64,000 nt of DNA, taken from Gymnorhina tibicen. Taxonomy: Eukaryota > Chordata > Aves > Passeriformes > Artamidae. A program made the translations under genes and the position numbers. The notes beneath the pieces were generated by a model. It ran no database searches and had not been told where the DNA came from. It saw only the letters and a list, made by a program, of their open reading frames with translations. Of this stretch, positions 24,391 through 36,325 are shown in pieces (positions within the stretch are counted from its first letter, which is position 1; each line of letters opens with the position of its first letter). The stretch covers positions 981,519 through 1,045,518 of the forward strand of contig VXAZ01001670.1 in the NCBI GenBank assembly GCA_013399875.1, read 5' to 3'.

Positions 24391-27300
24391 TTTGTATCCC
24401 CTTCATAATTTGCAGAGACCATCCACTCCTGTCTCCCTGGGTGGATGAAATGTGTATGAGCTTGGCCCACCACTAATCTATGCCCAAATAAAATAGCGTC
24501 AGACAGCACTATGGACCACACTCAGCAAGTCCTATATAACCACATCTCTTCAGATTAATATCCCTAAGCATTCCTGAAAAGCAATTTTCATAGTTTCACA
24601 TTCACTCAGTGGTCAATTATCTTGCAGAGATAGTAGATGGAGTTTGAGAATATGTAAGAGTAGCTGAAGTTATGTGGATTTAGAATACCTTAATGGTGCA
24701 CATACAGCCTGCCAGAAAATAGAATTTTTAAGCTTCAGAAAATGACTTTTTGGCAAAAATTATTATACTGACATATTTATATTACCAATTGTTACCGGAG
24801 AAAATCACTGGAAATCAGACCCTTAAAATTCAGTCTTAACAATCGTCTTCCAAAGTGTGTATTTCATGATACATCACAGTGTGTCCTCCTGGCAGTGAGA
24901 CTTGGAGTCACTGGCCATGGGCCGTCAGAGAAATGGATGAAGTCTGGCTGCCAGTCAGACAGCACAAAGATAAGAAGCCACTGAATAGCTGCTGCTCTAG
25001 AGGCACTATCATGCCATCTCTATACTGCAGAAACTACATTATTAGTCAAAATATATGTACTTTTGAAGGAATTAATTCACATATTCTATGACAATTTGGT
25101 TTTGTAGCTTTCTCAACCAAAAAAAAAAAAAATCTTGGGTCAACAGTGAATCTCTTTACAGTTTTTCCATTGTCAACTAAGTTTCTCTGAAATCTCAAAT
25201 GTCACTTGCTGAGATTCCTGAAAATCTTCCTATTTATGGTGCTACTACTGCTTTGCCCCATATTAAACTTAAACAGCTGTTAGGTGTGACCTGTGAGGTG
25301 ACATGCTGAAAGAAGCTGATGAATCATTCAGCACCATCTCTGGGTTCTGTCCCACTCTTTGGTTCATTTGTGGGTTTGCACTTGAACAGGGGGAAAAGTT
25401 GACTTGGTGAAAACAATGAGCAGTTTCCTTCAGAAGGTTCTAGGAGCACTACTTCTCAAGACATTAGGAATGAGTTGAACAAAGACAAGGAACAGAGACA
25501 AAAAAAATCATAACAGGTAATCCTAATAGCTCTGCTTGGCACATATTTGTAAGTCATGGTACTCACAGTCCCCTGCTCTTCACAGTCATGCTTCTTCCAT
25601 TCCCCTATGCACAGACAGTGCTTGCATCTCTCTCAAACAATCTTGCAATGCCTCACACTGGACACTGTAACTTTTCCTTTCAAAATACACAGGAAAGGGC
25701 ATGGATCTTCCATGCTGCTGAAGTCAGGCTACCAGTCTCTTTCAGGAGCATAATCACATATATATCTCTGAAGGCAGTCAGTAACTTCTGCACCTCTTAG
25801 AAATATCATATTCTGCTATTTTGGTCATCATACAGAACCTCAATCTAAAGCCTAGTCCACTGAGGTAGGTAGTCCTAAGTCCATGGTTTTCTACTGAATA
25901 CAAAATGAGTTTCCTGCTTACTCACAGTAATGTTACTTCCATGTTTGAAGAGATATGCAACAGGAATTAAGGGACTTGAGCTTCACTGAAGAGGAGTCTG
26001 GCTTCAGACCTTTCAAGTTCTGTGGACAAGAACTAAGTGTCCTAATTCCTGTATTAGGATGAACAAACCTGGGAAAATCAGCAAGAAAAATAATAAAATC
26101 CCCCAAGAGGAGTTAGATAATGCTGTTTCCTTCATAGTAATCTAACTGAAGACATTTTAACTATTCAGAAATGAACCCAACCCTCAGAGATTTGTCCAAA
26201 ACCAAGTTAACTACTGGAAATGCTTGTTTTAACACAGAATGCCTCCCTTATGCTTCTATTTTCTACTTTATAACTTAGTCACACACTTTCTGCTATGTCC
26301 CCTTAGCTGAAATATTGCCCACTATTGCAGAAATGCTATGCAAGGTCCTGTGGGTCAGTTGTTCAATAGTGGGGGACAGAGGGGAGAAAAATCCAAGTTC
26401 TCTTGAAACAATGGCAACTTAAAAAGTTAGAAAAGCTTTATTGAAAATTTAAGTTGGTGCAGGGCACTGGACATTCCATTTCTGTTTTTACAAAAAGCTG
26501 TGGATGACTTAAATTTAAGCATAAACATATTGCACATCTTATCCAGTCTCAAACTTTTTTAACGCATAATCACAAACTCTGATTAATAATCTTACTTAGA
26601 GACAGGAAGTATTATTTTTGAAGCCTGGAAAGGGAAAGTAGTTTCCCTATAATAATCCCAGAGGCCAGTGGCAGCATCTGAGCCATTCCCTATGTCTACC
26701 AAAGCCCTGACAGAGACAGCTTTATTTTTCTTCACAGCAAGCAGTTGGGATTTCGGTTTGCTAATTAATGCTGTGGCATTTGCTCTTGTAATGCTGCAAA
26801 AGACACAGGTTAAAGCTAGAGAGTTCAACAATCACATTGCACCTCGTGCTGGCATTTAATTGGAAATATGCCGAAGTGTTTACTGTGCCAGGAATCTACT
26901 CAGCATCATAGACTGGGCACGACCAGTGTCTTCAGAAAGACGAGAGAAAGACTACAAAGAGTACCTTCTATGAGTACAAAAGATTTCCATCTGGAAACCA
27001 GAAGAGAAATTCATACATAAATTTGAAACACTATGCAATAAAGTGATCCACCTTCAGTGGAGTTTAGCAAGTACAGCTCCGTATCAGGAGAAATGGCACA
27101 TATGAAGTGTAATTACTTTTCTTACCTCCAAACTCAGTGTTTTACAAACTAGGACCAACATGTGAACAAAGAGACTGAAAAAAAAGCAGGTTTTATCAGC
27201 ACAGCTTGTTTGAAAACCCAGCCTACAACTAGCTGGAAAATGCAGGGGCTGCTAGACTATGAAGCAGGCCTGAACTAACAGTGAGAGCAATAGCTAAGAT

Positions 27301-27435
27301 ACTCTGCACAGCCAGTTTACGTGCTTTTTGCAAAAAGCTTATATGCTTCCTGCAAAAATAGACGTGTCCATGGAAACAAAACTGTCTGCACTATTCTGCA
27401 TCCAAAGGCCTCATGGCCTTTACGAAAGAAAGGAG
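24391..27435. other. Unique noncoding DNA
   Basis: An A14 run lies at 25119-25132. No exon or mobile element is recognised. The segment 26700-26870 combines TAATTAATG and other homeodomain-like words with balanced composition and is a conserved-element candidate. TTCAGCACCA at 25327-25336 matches only half of a REST site. Confidence 0.5.
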
Positions 27436-27530
27436 CACCATTAACTTCCATTTTACAAAACGAAAAACTTAAAGCATAAAGATTAATCTCAGAGCAGCAG
27501 TACCAGAATTTAGATCATGAAGTCCTTGCA
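27436..27530 (+). mobile_element. MIR SINE relic, sense
   Basis: CCATTTTACAAAACGAAAAACTTAAAGCATAAAG parallels the MIR core segment CCATTTTACAGATGAGGAAACTGAGGCACAGAG base by base over most positions. It is followed by GCAGTACCAGAATTTAGATC, which fits GCAGAGCCAGGATTTGAACC after an internal deletion of the AGGTCACACAGC part. Confidence 0.55.
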
Positions 27531-27677
27531 CGTGCAGTTGTTCTCAAATCTCTCTCTTTTTCAAGTATGAAGAAAAACTATTTCTTCAAGGCTTCAGTGG
27601 ATCTGACCAAGAAATAAATGCTATTTAACCTGAAGAGGGCAGGACATAAGATCTAGAGAAGCCAAACAGATTAATCC

Positions 27678-28250
27678 AGAGCATTGCCAGCAAGTCATGA
27701 GAGGGGCTCTTTCCCCTCTACTCAGCCCTGGTGAGGCCACATCTGGAGTGCTGTGTCCAGTTCTGGGCTCCTCATTACAAGAAAGACATGGACCTCCTGG
27801 AACAGGTCCAGTGGAGGGCAACAAAGATGATGAAGGGACTGGAGCATCTCTCTTACAAGGAAAGGCTGAGGGAATTGGACGTCTTTGGACTCGAGAAGAG
27901 ACAACTGAGAGGGGTCCTTGTCGATGTACACAAGTAGATGAAGGGAGGATACCAAGAGGAAGGATCCAGGCTCTTCTCAGTGATGCCAAGCCATAGAACA
28001 AGAGGCAACAGGCAGAAAGTGATGCATGGAAAATTCCACTCAAACATGAGGAAGAATTTCTTTACTGTGTGGGTGACCATGCACTGAAACAGGTTGCCCA
28101 GAGAGAATGTGGAATCTCTGTCACTGGAGATCCTCAAGAAGTCTCTGGACACAATCCTGCACCACGTGCTCTAGGATGACCCTGCTTGAGCAGAGGTTGG
28201 ACCAGATGACCCAACTGCTGCCCATTCCAACCTTACCCATTATGGGATTT
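27678..28250 (+). mobile_element. CR1 LINE, 5'-truncated 3' end, sense
   Basis: A 5'-truncated CR1 retroposon covering the C-terminal part of ORF2 and the short 3' UTR. The protein frame beginning about 27731 reads [13 protein letters not shown], then [18 protein letters not shown], then [16 protein letters not shown], a signature of the CR1 ORF2 C-terminal domain. The frame is followed past two stops to a CR1-like terminal stop at 28172-28174. The 3' UTR keeps the landmark TGACCCTGCTTGAGCAGAGGTTGGACCAGATGA before the element ends near 28250. Confidence 0.92.
27731..28174 (+). pseudogene. CR1 ORF2 C-terminal fragment (broken)
   Basis: This is the tail of the CR1 endonuclease/reverse-transcriptase polyprotein, downstream of the reverse transcriptase palm. 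One frame runs through the whole segment with two internal stops, TAG at 27935-27937 and TGA at 28085-28087, and what is probably the natural stop at 28172-28174. Between the stops it continues with recognisable family residues such as FHSNMRKNFFTV. No frameshift is needed, so decay is by point mutation. It has no start of its own and cannot make a product. Confidence 0.88.
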
Positions 28251-29820
28251 TTTGAAACAACCATGTGAGTCCCCAGTGCAGGATTTGCATTTAATTTAAA
28301 CAGCTGTTTAATATATCTTAGAAAATTATAAAACAGTCTTTGGAAAACCTATATTACTGACACCTGCTTAAAAATACGCATTTAATATGGCATTGAAGAT
28401 GTTATCCACATTATTTGGTCAGGACGGTGAAAAGACAATGTAAGTAGCACAAATGTGCATCTATTGTGTTTAGAGAGAGTACCACCACAGACCATATAGC
28501 TCTACCCTGTTTTCTGCCTCTCCTCCTTGGCCTAATTTGGACCTTACTAGAAAGTCTGAGAGTTGCCAAACTCTCAGCTCCAACACACTGAGCTGCTGTT
28601 ATCATACATCAGTTTCTGTTAACCCCCTGTAGCTTGGTTTTAGCATGCTTCAAAATCAAGAGCTCACCAGTTTCCTCTACAAGTGAAACAGCAGCTCAGG
28701 AAGGCAAAGGAATTACCAGCTCTCCAGGACTATGGGTGTCCCATCCCTCACTATGAGAAGCTACTCTCATTTCTCAGTTTGCCAAGCTATAAAAACACGC
28801 TTGGCGGGTTCTACAATTTTCTGTGAAGAAGCTCTAGGATTTTCATGCTTTGGAACAAGAACTTGAATTTAGCAGATGCACAGCAGCGGGTACTCAGGAT
28901 GCATCTTGCAGGCCAAGTTCTTCTATCAGAAAAAAAATCTTGGCAAGTATTACAAGTATAATGCTATTAATGCTCTGTAGCTGTGCTCTAGGATGGAACT
29001 CTCACAGACTTGCCCCGGCAAAATTAGTTATTTAATAGCTTCTTAACCAGAGAGGAAAATTAAGATAGTGTTTCATATAGACTGTTGCCAAAAGTTACTC
29101 CTTGTAGTTTTGACCATAAATCTCCACCTCCCTCATCTGCAGAGGATCTGGAAGTTACAAGGCTGCCATAAACTAACTAAACTTCAGATCCTGTTAAATA
29201 CAACATCAAATCTCACCATAAAATTTGAAGTCAAAAACTTAGGATGCTCATTCAGTACAATGAGGATTGAAGCCAAATCCATCCCCTAAACCATGCAAGA
29301 CTTCAATGCTCTACATGAGATTGATTACAATGTAATTTGCTTTTCTGAGGTGTACAGCTGATGTCTGTCTCTCACTACTTCAGGTAAGCATGTCTGCTTG
29401 TCTCTCACTTCTCCTTTGCAACAATGCTAAATAGGAATGTTTTTGAAATTTCAAATAAATTTAATGGAATTACAATCTTATTTCCTACCTGGTTGTCTGC
29501 AACATTTACAATAGATAATCTATGGAAGCAACTGACAATGCCAGCCAGACAATAAAAAAAGAAAAAACCTAGGATGACAATACCTGGGAGAGCATCTGCG
29601 TTTTGCCTATCTTTTTCTTGGTAATTAACCGTCCAAACTCACCATCACCTTCCTGCACCTTCACACCCTGGCTCCTAGGTGCCCAAAAATTCAGTACCCC
29701 CATTTCTGTTTAACTCCATTACAGAATACCCTCTGTACAAAACTGGAAACGTTTATTGACATTTACCTTGCATTTTTTATGGCAGTGTAATGGAGTGCTT
29801 GAGTGAAGAGATCAGAGAAC
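28251..29820. other. Unique DNA between two CR1 copies
   Basis: No gene, microsatellite or repeat family is recognised in this 1.6-kb spacer. The short frames present (61-73 codons) lack domains. Confidence 0.5.
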
Positions 29821-29899
29821 CATAGAATCATAAAATGGCTTGGGTTGGAAGGGATCTTAAATATCATCTAGTTTCAATCCCCTGACATAGGCAGGGACA

Positions 29900-30890
29900 C
29901 CTTTGACTTGACCAGGTTGCTCAGACCCCCATCCTTCGCAGCCTTGAACATCCCCAGGGCTGGGGCATCCACAACTTCTCTGGGCAACCTGTTCCAGTGC
30001 CTCACCACCCTCACCCTTTCTTTCTAATATCGAACCTCAATCTACCCTCTTTCAGTTTGAAGCCATTCTCCCTTGTCCTGTCACTACATGTCCTTGGAAA
30101 AAGTCCCTCTCCATCTTTCTTGTAGGCTCCCTTCAGGTACTCAAAGGCCACAATAAGGTCATTGCAGATGCCTTCTCTTCTCCAGGGCGAACAATCCCAA
30201 CTCTTTCAGCCTTTCCTTATAGGAGAGGTACTTCATCTCTCTGATGGTCTTGGTGGCCTCCTCTGGGCTGTCTTCAACAGATCCATGTCCCTCCTGTGCT
30301 GGAGACCCCAGAGCTGGATGTAGTTCTCCAGGTGGAGTTTCACCAGAGGGGAGGGGCAGAATCACCTCCCTCGCCCTGCTGCCCACACCACTTTGGGTGC
30401 AGCCCAGGATACAATTGGCTCTCTGGGCTGTGAGTGCACATTGCCGTCTCATGTCCAGCTTCTCACCCACCAGCATCCCCAAGTCCTTCTTGGCAGGGCT
30501 GCTCTCAATCTGTTCATCCCCAGCCTGTGTTGATACCAGGGCTTGCCCCAACCCAGGTACAGCACCTTGCACTGGTCTTGTTAGAACACATGAGATTCCC
30601 ATGGGATCTGTATTGGGCCCATTTCTCAAGCTTGTCCAGGTCCCTCTGGATGACATCCTGTCCTTCAGGGTGTGGCAATCACACCAGTCAGTGCGGTGTC
30701 ATCTGCAAACCCAATGAGGGTACATCCCTTCGCCTGTATTATTAACATGTTAAGTTACAATGGTCCCAATACAGATCCCTGAGAGACACCACTCATCACT
30801 GATGCCCATCAGGACTCTGAACAATTGACCACTACCTTCTGGATGCAATCATTCAAACACGTTGTTAGCCACCAAACAGTCAACCCAGCG
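29900..30890 (-). pseudogene. CR1 ORF2: late RT palm and C-terminal domain
   Basis: Minus-strand reading gives QKVVVN, then SGVSQGSVLGP (reverse transcriptase motif B region) and FADD at 30698-30709, the catalytic Asp-Asp of motif C. It continues with ESSPAKKDLGMLVGEKLDM, RANCILGC and REVILPL, and ends with YLSYKERLKELGLFALEKRR. Frame changes occur between FADD and the ESSP block and again after REVILPL, and stops interrupt the remainder, so the copy is dead. The finger domain and motif A are absent because of the upstream deletion. Confidence 0.88.
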
Positions 30891-30902
30891 ACTCTGGTTA
30901 AC

Positions 30903-31352
30903 TTACACATAGAAGCCCTTCTTGCTATTCTTTGAGTCCCTTGCCAGGTTCAGTTCCAGCTTCATCTTGGCCTTCCTTACACCCTCCCTACACAACTGAA
31001 CTTCATTTCTTCCCAGGTTACCTGTCCTTGTCTCCACTGTCTGCGCACTTTCTTCTTTCCCTTTGACCAGCAGTTTGACCAGCAGTTCCCTACCCAGCCA
31101 TAGGGGTCTCTTGCCTTTCTTGCCTGATTTTGTGCTCCTGGGAATTGCTAGCTCCTGCACTCCATGGAAGACTTTCTTAAAGATCTACCAGTTCTGTTCC
31201 ACTCCCTCCCCTGAGGGCAGTCTCCAAAGGGACGACCATCTCCCTGAAGAGCTAGAAGCTTGCCTTCCTAAAGTTCAGGGGCATAACTTTATTTGTTACC
31301 TGACCCATACCCCTCAGGACTGCAAACTCCACCAATGCATGATCACTGCATC
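30903..31352 (-). pseudogene. CR1 ORF2: endonuclease end and linker
   Basis: The minus strand begins with SDHALVEF, whose Ser-Asp-His (codons 31339-31347) is the C-terminal catalytic motif of APE-type LINE endonucleases. It continues with a region resembling LNFRKA, then IPRSTKSGKKGKRPLWLGR and VRKAKMKLELNLARDSK-SKKGFY, typical of the CR1 linker before the reverse transcriptase. Several in-frame stops occur. A perfect 12-bp tandem duplication at 31072-31095 adds four residues in frame (LLVKLLVK). The fragment ends at the deletion junction. Confidence 0.85.
31072..31095 (-). repeat. 12-bp tandem duplication inside the CR1 linker
   Basis: TTTGACCAGCAG (plus strand) occurs twice in tandem; on the coding strand it duplicates LLVK in frame. 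It is either a copy-specific slippage event or a subfamily marker. Confidence 0.85.
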
Positions 31353-34300
31353 ATTAATAGCTTTTAAAGCTGAACTAAAGCACAGGAAAAGAAAACCTCT
31401 TCATTAAAATCACTTAGCTCTCAGTAGTGGCCATAGAATTCTTTTCTCTACTGTTACTATTAAATTATTATTAATGATGCAATTCTTATTATAAGGGAGC
31501 AACTGCAATTCATGTGGTTTAAAAAAATATATAACAAAAAAAAAAGTATTTTTTTTAGCAGGAAGTATTTAAAATGCTGCTGCAACAGTAAATATCACCT
31601 CTGGCATATTTGTCCTGGAAGAACAGAGCACGATTTGGAATACCTAATTGAAATGTGCTACAGGAGATAAGGCTGGCTGCAGAGACTGACATTTAAAAGC
31701 AGGAGACACCAAACAAGACATGAAATATCACTGTTGCTGCCTCAAAGTAGAAAGCTACTTTCACAGAACTGAAGTTTTCTCCTACTCACCCTTTGCCCGT
31801 CCCTTGCTGACAGACACAGCAAGCAATTAACCCCTTCCCTGATGTCACCAGTAATACCACCCCCACAAAAATATAAAGGTTTCTATAATTTCATGCAGTT
31901 ATTCCCTCCTGCAAATCACGCAGCCCTGCACGAAGCAGCATGTCTTCCCTCTTCCCATTCCTTCTGTGCAAAATCTTGTTTCTTCCCTGACACATCAACA
32001 TTTCAAATCGCAGCACACAAGATGCTGGAAACCAGGCTCTCCTCCTGCCTAACCCTGCATGGCAGCATGTGCACCCTGTGCCTACTGGCCTCTGAGTAGA
32101 AGAGCTGGTAAACTCCTCCTCAGCTGGAGTGGAATCTAGGGGTAGTGCCAGAATACAGAGCTGAGGAAAAAATCTTGGCACACAAGGGATATTATGACAT
32201 GTTTGGCTGCTCAAGCTTTTGCTGCCTTAGTCAGAAGGAGCACTGGTGCCTTTGAGTCATCTGATCTGGTGTTGTGGACAAGCAGCAAGGGACATAAATC
32301 CAGCAGATTCCATAAATGCAGTTTGCATCAACAACACTTCAAGCAAGGACTTAATTAGAAAGTTACAGTTCATTAAAAGAGCACCAATTAGCTTTTTCAA
32401 CTACATATTTTTTCCTATGCCAGGATAGCAAGGCAAAGATTGGGATGCATATCAGGACCAAGCACCTTGTGCTGCTCAGTGAAACATCCCAGTGTCCTTG
32501 AAGGAACAGCTCTGGTTGAAAAGCTGGGTTTGAAATAGATGTTAGAAAATATGCTGTGAAGCTTCTGAGCCATTAGACTGTTCATGCCAATGGACTAATC
32601 ACTGGTCTTGAGCAAAATGGGAAATCCTAGCCCAAGAGAAGATATTTTTAAATTTAAGATTTAGATTTTTCATTTGAAGTTATCAATCAACACTTGCTTT
32701 CATACAGCACCAGTTGGTATCTCCTTGCTTCCCTGAAACAGGATGGGCCAAAGAATGAGGTTCCTTTTTGTTGAACAATACACCATGTGGAAAGTCCGTG
32801 GTGTAGCCAAAGAGACTCAGCAGACCTGTTTTCCTGGAGCTATTCTAGTCACTCCTGATAAGCAATCAAACAACAGTTCTAGTCTCCCTCTGTTTTCAAC
32901 TCAGACTTGCTGTGTAGGGTGTCATTCCTTTCCATGTTGTAGCACACACTGTATTTCTCTTCCATTAACCCCCTTTGCCCAGTTCTGGAGCAATTTTATC
33001 AATAAAACCCAAGACACAAAATTAGTGAACTCTGTGGACCCTTGACTAAGTGCTTCCAAGTGGAAAGCTTGATACCCAACAGAACACAGGGGAGAAATAC
33101 TCAGAAGGCTCATCAACTCTTATCGCAGCATTTCAAAGAAACATGATAGAAATACTGCTTATATGAGAAATATCTCCTATGGTGCACCCCTGCCTCATAT
33201 TCAATAGTGTCCCAAATCAAGGGTGGTTTTCCTTGAGAATGTTTTAACTGTATCCCAAGAAGGTATGCAAAACAACTACATGCAGACTAGATTGCAATGT
33301 CAGATATCCAATGTGTGCTATTCTTTTCATAAGCGCTTACTTGGTCATTCAAGGACTTGTAATAGGAAGTGCAAAACAAGTGCACAACATTTTGTTTTCT
33401 TAGACCTCAGTGACGTGGGTTACAAGTTTCCACTAGAAGCTGCAATTCAAAGCAAGTGGCCACCTTGTCTGTATGAAGCCCAGCCCTACCAGAATCTCTG
33501 TTCTTCTCCTGCCCTCCTTCACACTACAGACTGAAGTACTCCTGAAACAAAAAGTACAACCAAACAAACAAATTTAAAAAATCAGTCTGTGCTCTGTGGT
33601 TCGCAGCATTTGGATGTGTTGCCAGCACACTTGAAAACCAGGAAAGGAGGCTGAGGGCTCCATGTGTCACAGTATAATACTATGATATTTGAGATGCCTG
33701 TTAGAAACCTTGCCAACGCTCCTTTAGTACCAACTTCTGCCACCATAAACTGGCACTGCGTGGAACACACTGCAAGACTGGAGAATCTCTCTCCAGAGAC
33801 ATTCAGCTCATGATCCAAATGAAGAAATTACACGGATTACACAGGAAATCTGACACAGGACAGAAACAAAATGAGTGCAGTGACATCAGTCAAGTCAGGA
33901 GAGAAAATACTTCTCAAGTTGTTTGCCTGGGCTAGGTCACCTAGAGAAGCAGAAGTACTAGGAACTGCATGAGAAATCTGAGATCCAAGTGTAGTCACAC
34001 AACTGGAAAACAAGGAAGAGATGAGGCTGGGGTTCAGATACATTAGCAGATTGACAGAATCCTAAATTGACTCCGGAGTAGGCATACATCAGAAGCAAAG
34101 TACAGTAATAGGTTATGCAGGATCCCAAGAAATGGTGAGAAGAGTTGGAGAAAAGCATTTGAGCATATCCCTGAGCATGACAGCTTGCTATGCTTTCCCC
34201 CATTTGAAGTTACTATTCCAAGCTCTTCATTTCTCCAAGTGCACTTCCCCAAGTAAACTCATCCCATTTGAATTTGAAAAGCCTTTAGTCCAACAGTGGA

Positions 34301-34721
34301 TATCACTGCAATTGCTTCTGGGGCTTTAACTGAGGCACAAGTTCAGGTCCTCAGCATGCCAGTAGGTATTCTTGGGCATCCTATAAACACAGACTTAAGC
34401 AAAAACACACCTTATTCCCTTCCATTTCCTTATTCATCTTTCATTTTTTTTCTATTTTAAATAAATGAAAAGTCCCCTTGCCAGTTCACTAAAATTTCTG
34501 TTACTTTAAGAATGGTTTTGAATTTGTCCACAAACAGGTCCTTCCACAGAATCATGAAAAAAAATACATGTTTTAGATACCAATTTGAAATACAGCTTAC
34601 TTTTTGCAGCCCCTGCTTGATTCTGCATCTTGTAAGATCACTTCATATTGGGGTGATCTGAGCAGCTGTTTCAGGCTAACACTTCAGTGGGGCTGGTGAG
34701 AGAAATACCTCCTAGTTTTAA
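31353..34721. other. Unique noncoding DNA between CR1 copies
   Basis: No gene or repeat family is recognised. Frames reach about 107 codons without domains. The sequence directly 5' of the antisense CR1 (31400-31560) is A/T-rich with A and T homopolymers, a common LINE insertion environment. Confidence 0.5.
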
Positions 34722-35490
34722 TCATAGAGTGGTTTGGGCCAAAAGGGACCTCAAAGATCATCTAGTTCCAACTCCCTGCCATGGGCAGGGACACCTTTGA
34801 CTAGACCAGATTGCTCAGAGCCCCATCCTTCCTGGCCTTGAACACCTCCAGGGTTGGGGCATCCACAACTTCTCTGGAAAACCTATTCCAGTGTCTCACC
34901 ACCCTCCCAGTTAAGAATTTCTTCTGATTCTAAACCCACCATCTTTCAGTGTACAGTCATTCCCCCTCATCCCATAACTACACACCCTTGTAAAAAAACC
35001 CCTCTCCAGCTCTCTGGTAGGCTCCCTCCAGGTCACAATAAGCTCTTACTAGACCCTTCTAGTGTCCGGGTGAACAATCCCAACTCTCTCAGAGTTTCCT
35101 CATAGGAGAGGCGCTCTATCCCTCTGATCATCTTGGTGATTCTCCTCTGGACTTGCGTCAACAGGTCCATGTCCCTCCTGTGCTGGGGACCTCAGAGCTG
35201 GATGCAGTTCTCTGGGTTGGGTCTCACCAGAAGGGAGTAGAGGGGCAGAATCACCTCCCTTGCTCTGCTGGTCAGGCTTCTTTTAATGCAGCCCAGGATA
35301 CAATTGGCTTTCTGGGGTGCAAGTGCACTTGGCTGGGTCATATTGAGATTCTTGTCAACCAACACCCCAGAATTTGTTTTCCTCAGGGCTGCTCTCAACC
35401 CATTTTTTAGCCATCCTGTAATTGTGCCTGAGCTCCCAACCCACATGCAGGACCTTGCACTGGGTCTTATTGCACTCCATCTCTCTGCTA
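34722..35490 (-). mobile_element. CR1 LINE, 5'-truncated, antisense
   Basis: The low-coordinate end TCATAGAGTGGTTTGGGCCAAAAGGGACCTCAAAGATCATC is the reverse-complemented CR1 tail, and the landmark GGGCAGGGACACCTTTGACTAGACCAG follows. The copy extends to the CNKTQCKVLH block of ORF2 near 35480 and then stops matching. It has the same orientation as the copy at 29.8-31.4 kb but is clearly a different insertion: it diverges at many positions and has its own small deletions, for example near 35030. Confidence 0.92.
34800..35480 (-). pseudogene. CR1 ORF2 C-terminal fragment (broken)
   Basis: Minus-strand frames read CNKTQCKVLHVG, then GVLVDKNLNMTQPSALAPQK, ANCILGCIKRSLTSRAREV and ILPLYSLLVRP before a stop after NCIQL. 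The HLSYEE-type block (near 35115) and the terminal region follow in other frames. At least one frameshift separates the CKVLH block from the GVLVD block. It covers only sequence downstream of the catalytic palm. Confidence 0.85.
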
Positions 35491-36243
35491 ATTGTGTAGG
35501 GAATGACAGGAAGGTTGTGAGGGGCAAACGTGCACTGTGCAGTGTAAACTTGTCCACCTTATTTCTCAGTAGCTTCCAGCAATTCTTCCCTTTTTTTCAG
35601 AAGTGCTAATGGATGTTGGCAGAAAAGGAAGGAAAAAGGAGGTTAAAAAGAGAGAATTAATCACAGTTATGGGGGTTTTTTCCCTCTTACTAACTGAAAT
35701 CCTCCCCAGTGACTTCGTTTTAGACTACTGTGGCTCTGGAAATAACCTGGACAATTAAAATTATCTCTCCAGAGTACTTCCTGCAGCTTCCTCTCGCCTC
35801 TGAACTTGCATCTCATTGAAGAAGTGGCCATCCCTCTACATGAACACAGCCTAAACCAACAGGGGATTAGATTAGCTTCCATTACCCATGAATTGCCCCT
35901 GTTCCCACATCTCTCTACTCTACTCCCTAATCATTTTTGAAGAGACTTCTTTCAGTGTGTCTGACTAATGTCAGCTTTTTCATTGCCTTTACAGGATGTT
36001 GGAGATTCTCCCAGCTTTGCAGAGCCATTTTAGATCTAGACAAAGCACACCCCAGCAAATTAACTTTTAGTGTATTCAGTGAATTGCTGTGGGAGACCAC
36101 TAATAGAAACAGTGCAACAGAGGAAGGAGGGAAACTAGGGAACTACCAGGCATGACACGAGCATGGAAGTCCCATAACATCGGACAGAAGGAACTGGGGG
36201 AAGTCCCAGGGCAACACTAAGGAACAATTGAAAGGACTAGTGA
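35491..36243. other. Unique noncoding DNA
   Basis: Sequence directly 5' of the antisense CR1. No feature is recognised; short frames lack domains. Confidence 0.45.
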
Positions 36244-36325
36244 GTTTTTTGGTTGGGTTTTTTTCTGTGTTTTTTTTCTTTGGGTTGGTTGGTTGATTTA
36301 GTTGTTTTAATTTTTTTTAATTATA
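36244..36325 (+). repeat. T/G-rich low-complexity tract
   Basis: Runs of T broken by GGTTGG-type words give a strand-asymmetric tract similar in vocabulary to that at 24.2 kb. Such tracts are common in bird intergenic DNA. Confidence 0.7.

Larger units (their letters stand above)
29821..31352 (-). mobile_element. CR1 LINE, antisense, with internal deletion
   Basis: Inserted on the minus strand, with its 3' end at the low coordinate (CATAGAATCATAAAATGGCTTGGGTTGGAAGGGATC is the reverse complement of the avian CR1 tail). Reading 5' to 3' on the minus strand it runs from the end of the endonuclease domain, through the linker, to the late reverse-transcriptase palm and the C-terminal domain. The middle, including the early finger and palm motifs, is missing at a junction near 30890-30905. 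The 5' end is truncated near 31352. CR1 leaves no regular target-site duplication, so borders are set by loss of similarity. Confidence 0.92.

Noticed and set aside
25327..25336. REST/NRSF half site TTCAGCACCA
   Set aside because: The right half site is absent.
30244..30717. 157-codon plus-strand frame
   Set aside because: It is the shadow of the antisense CR1 ORF2 on the opposite strand.
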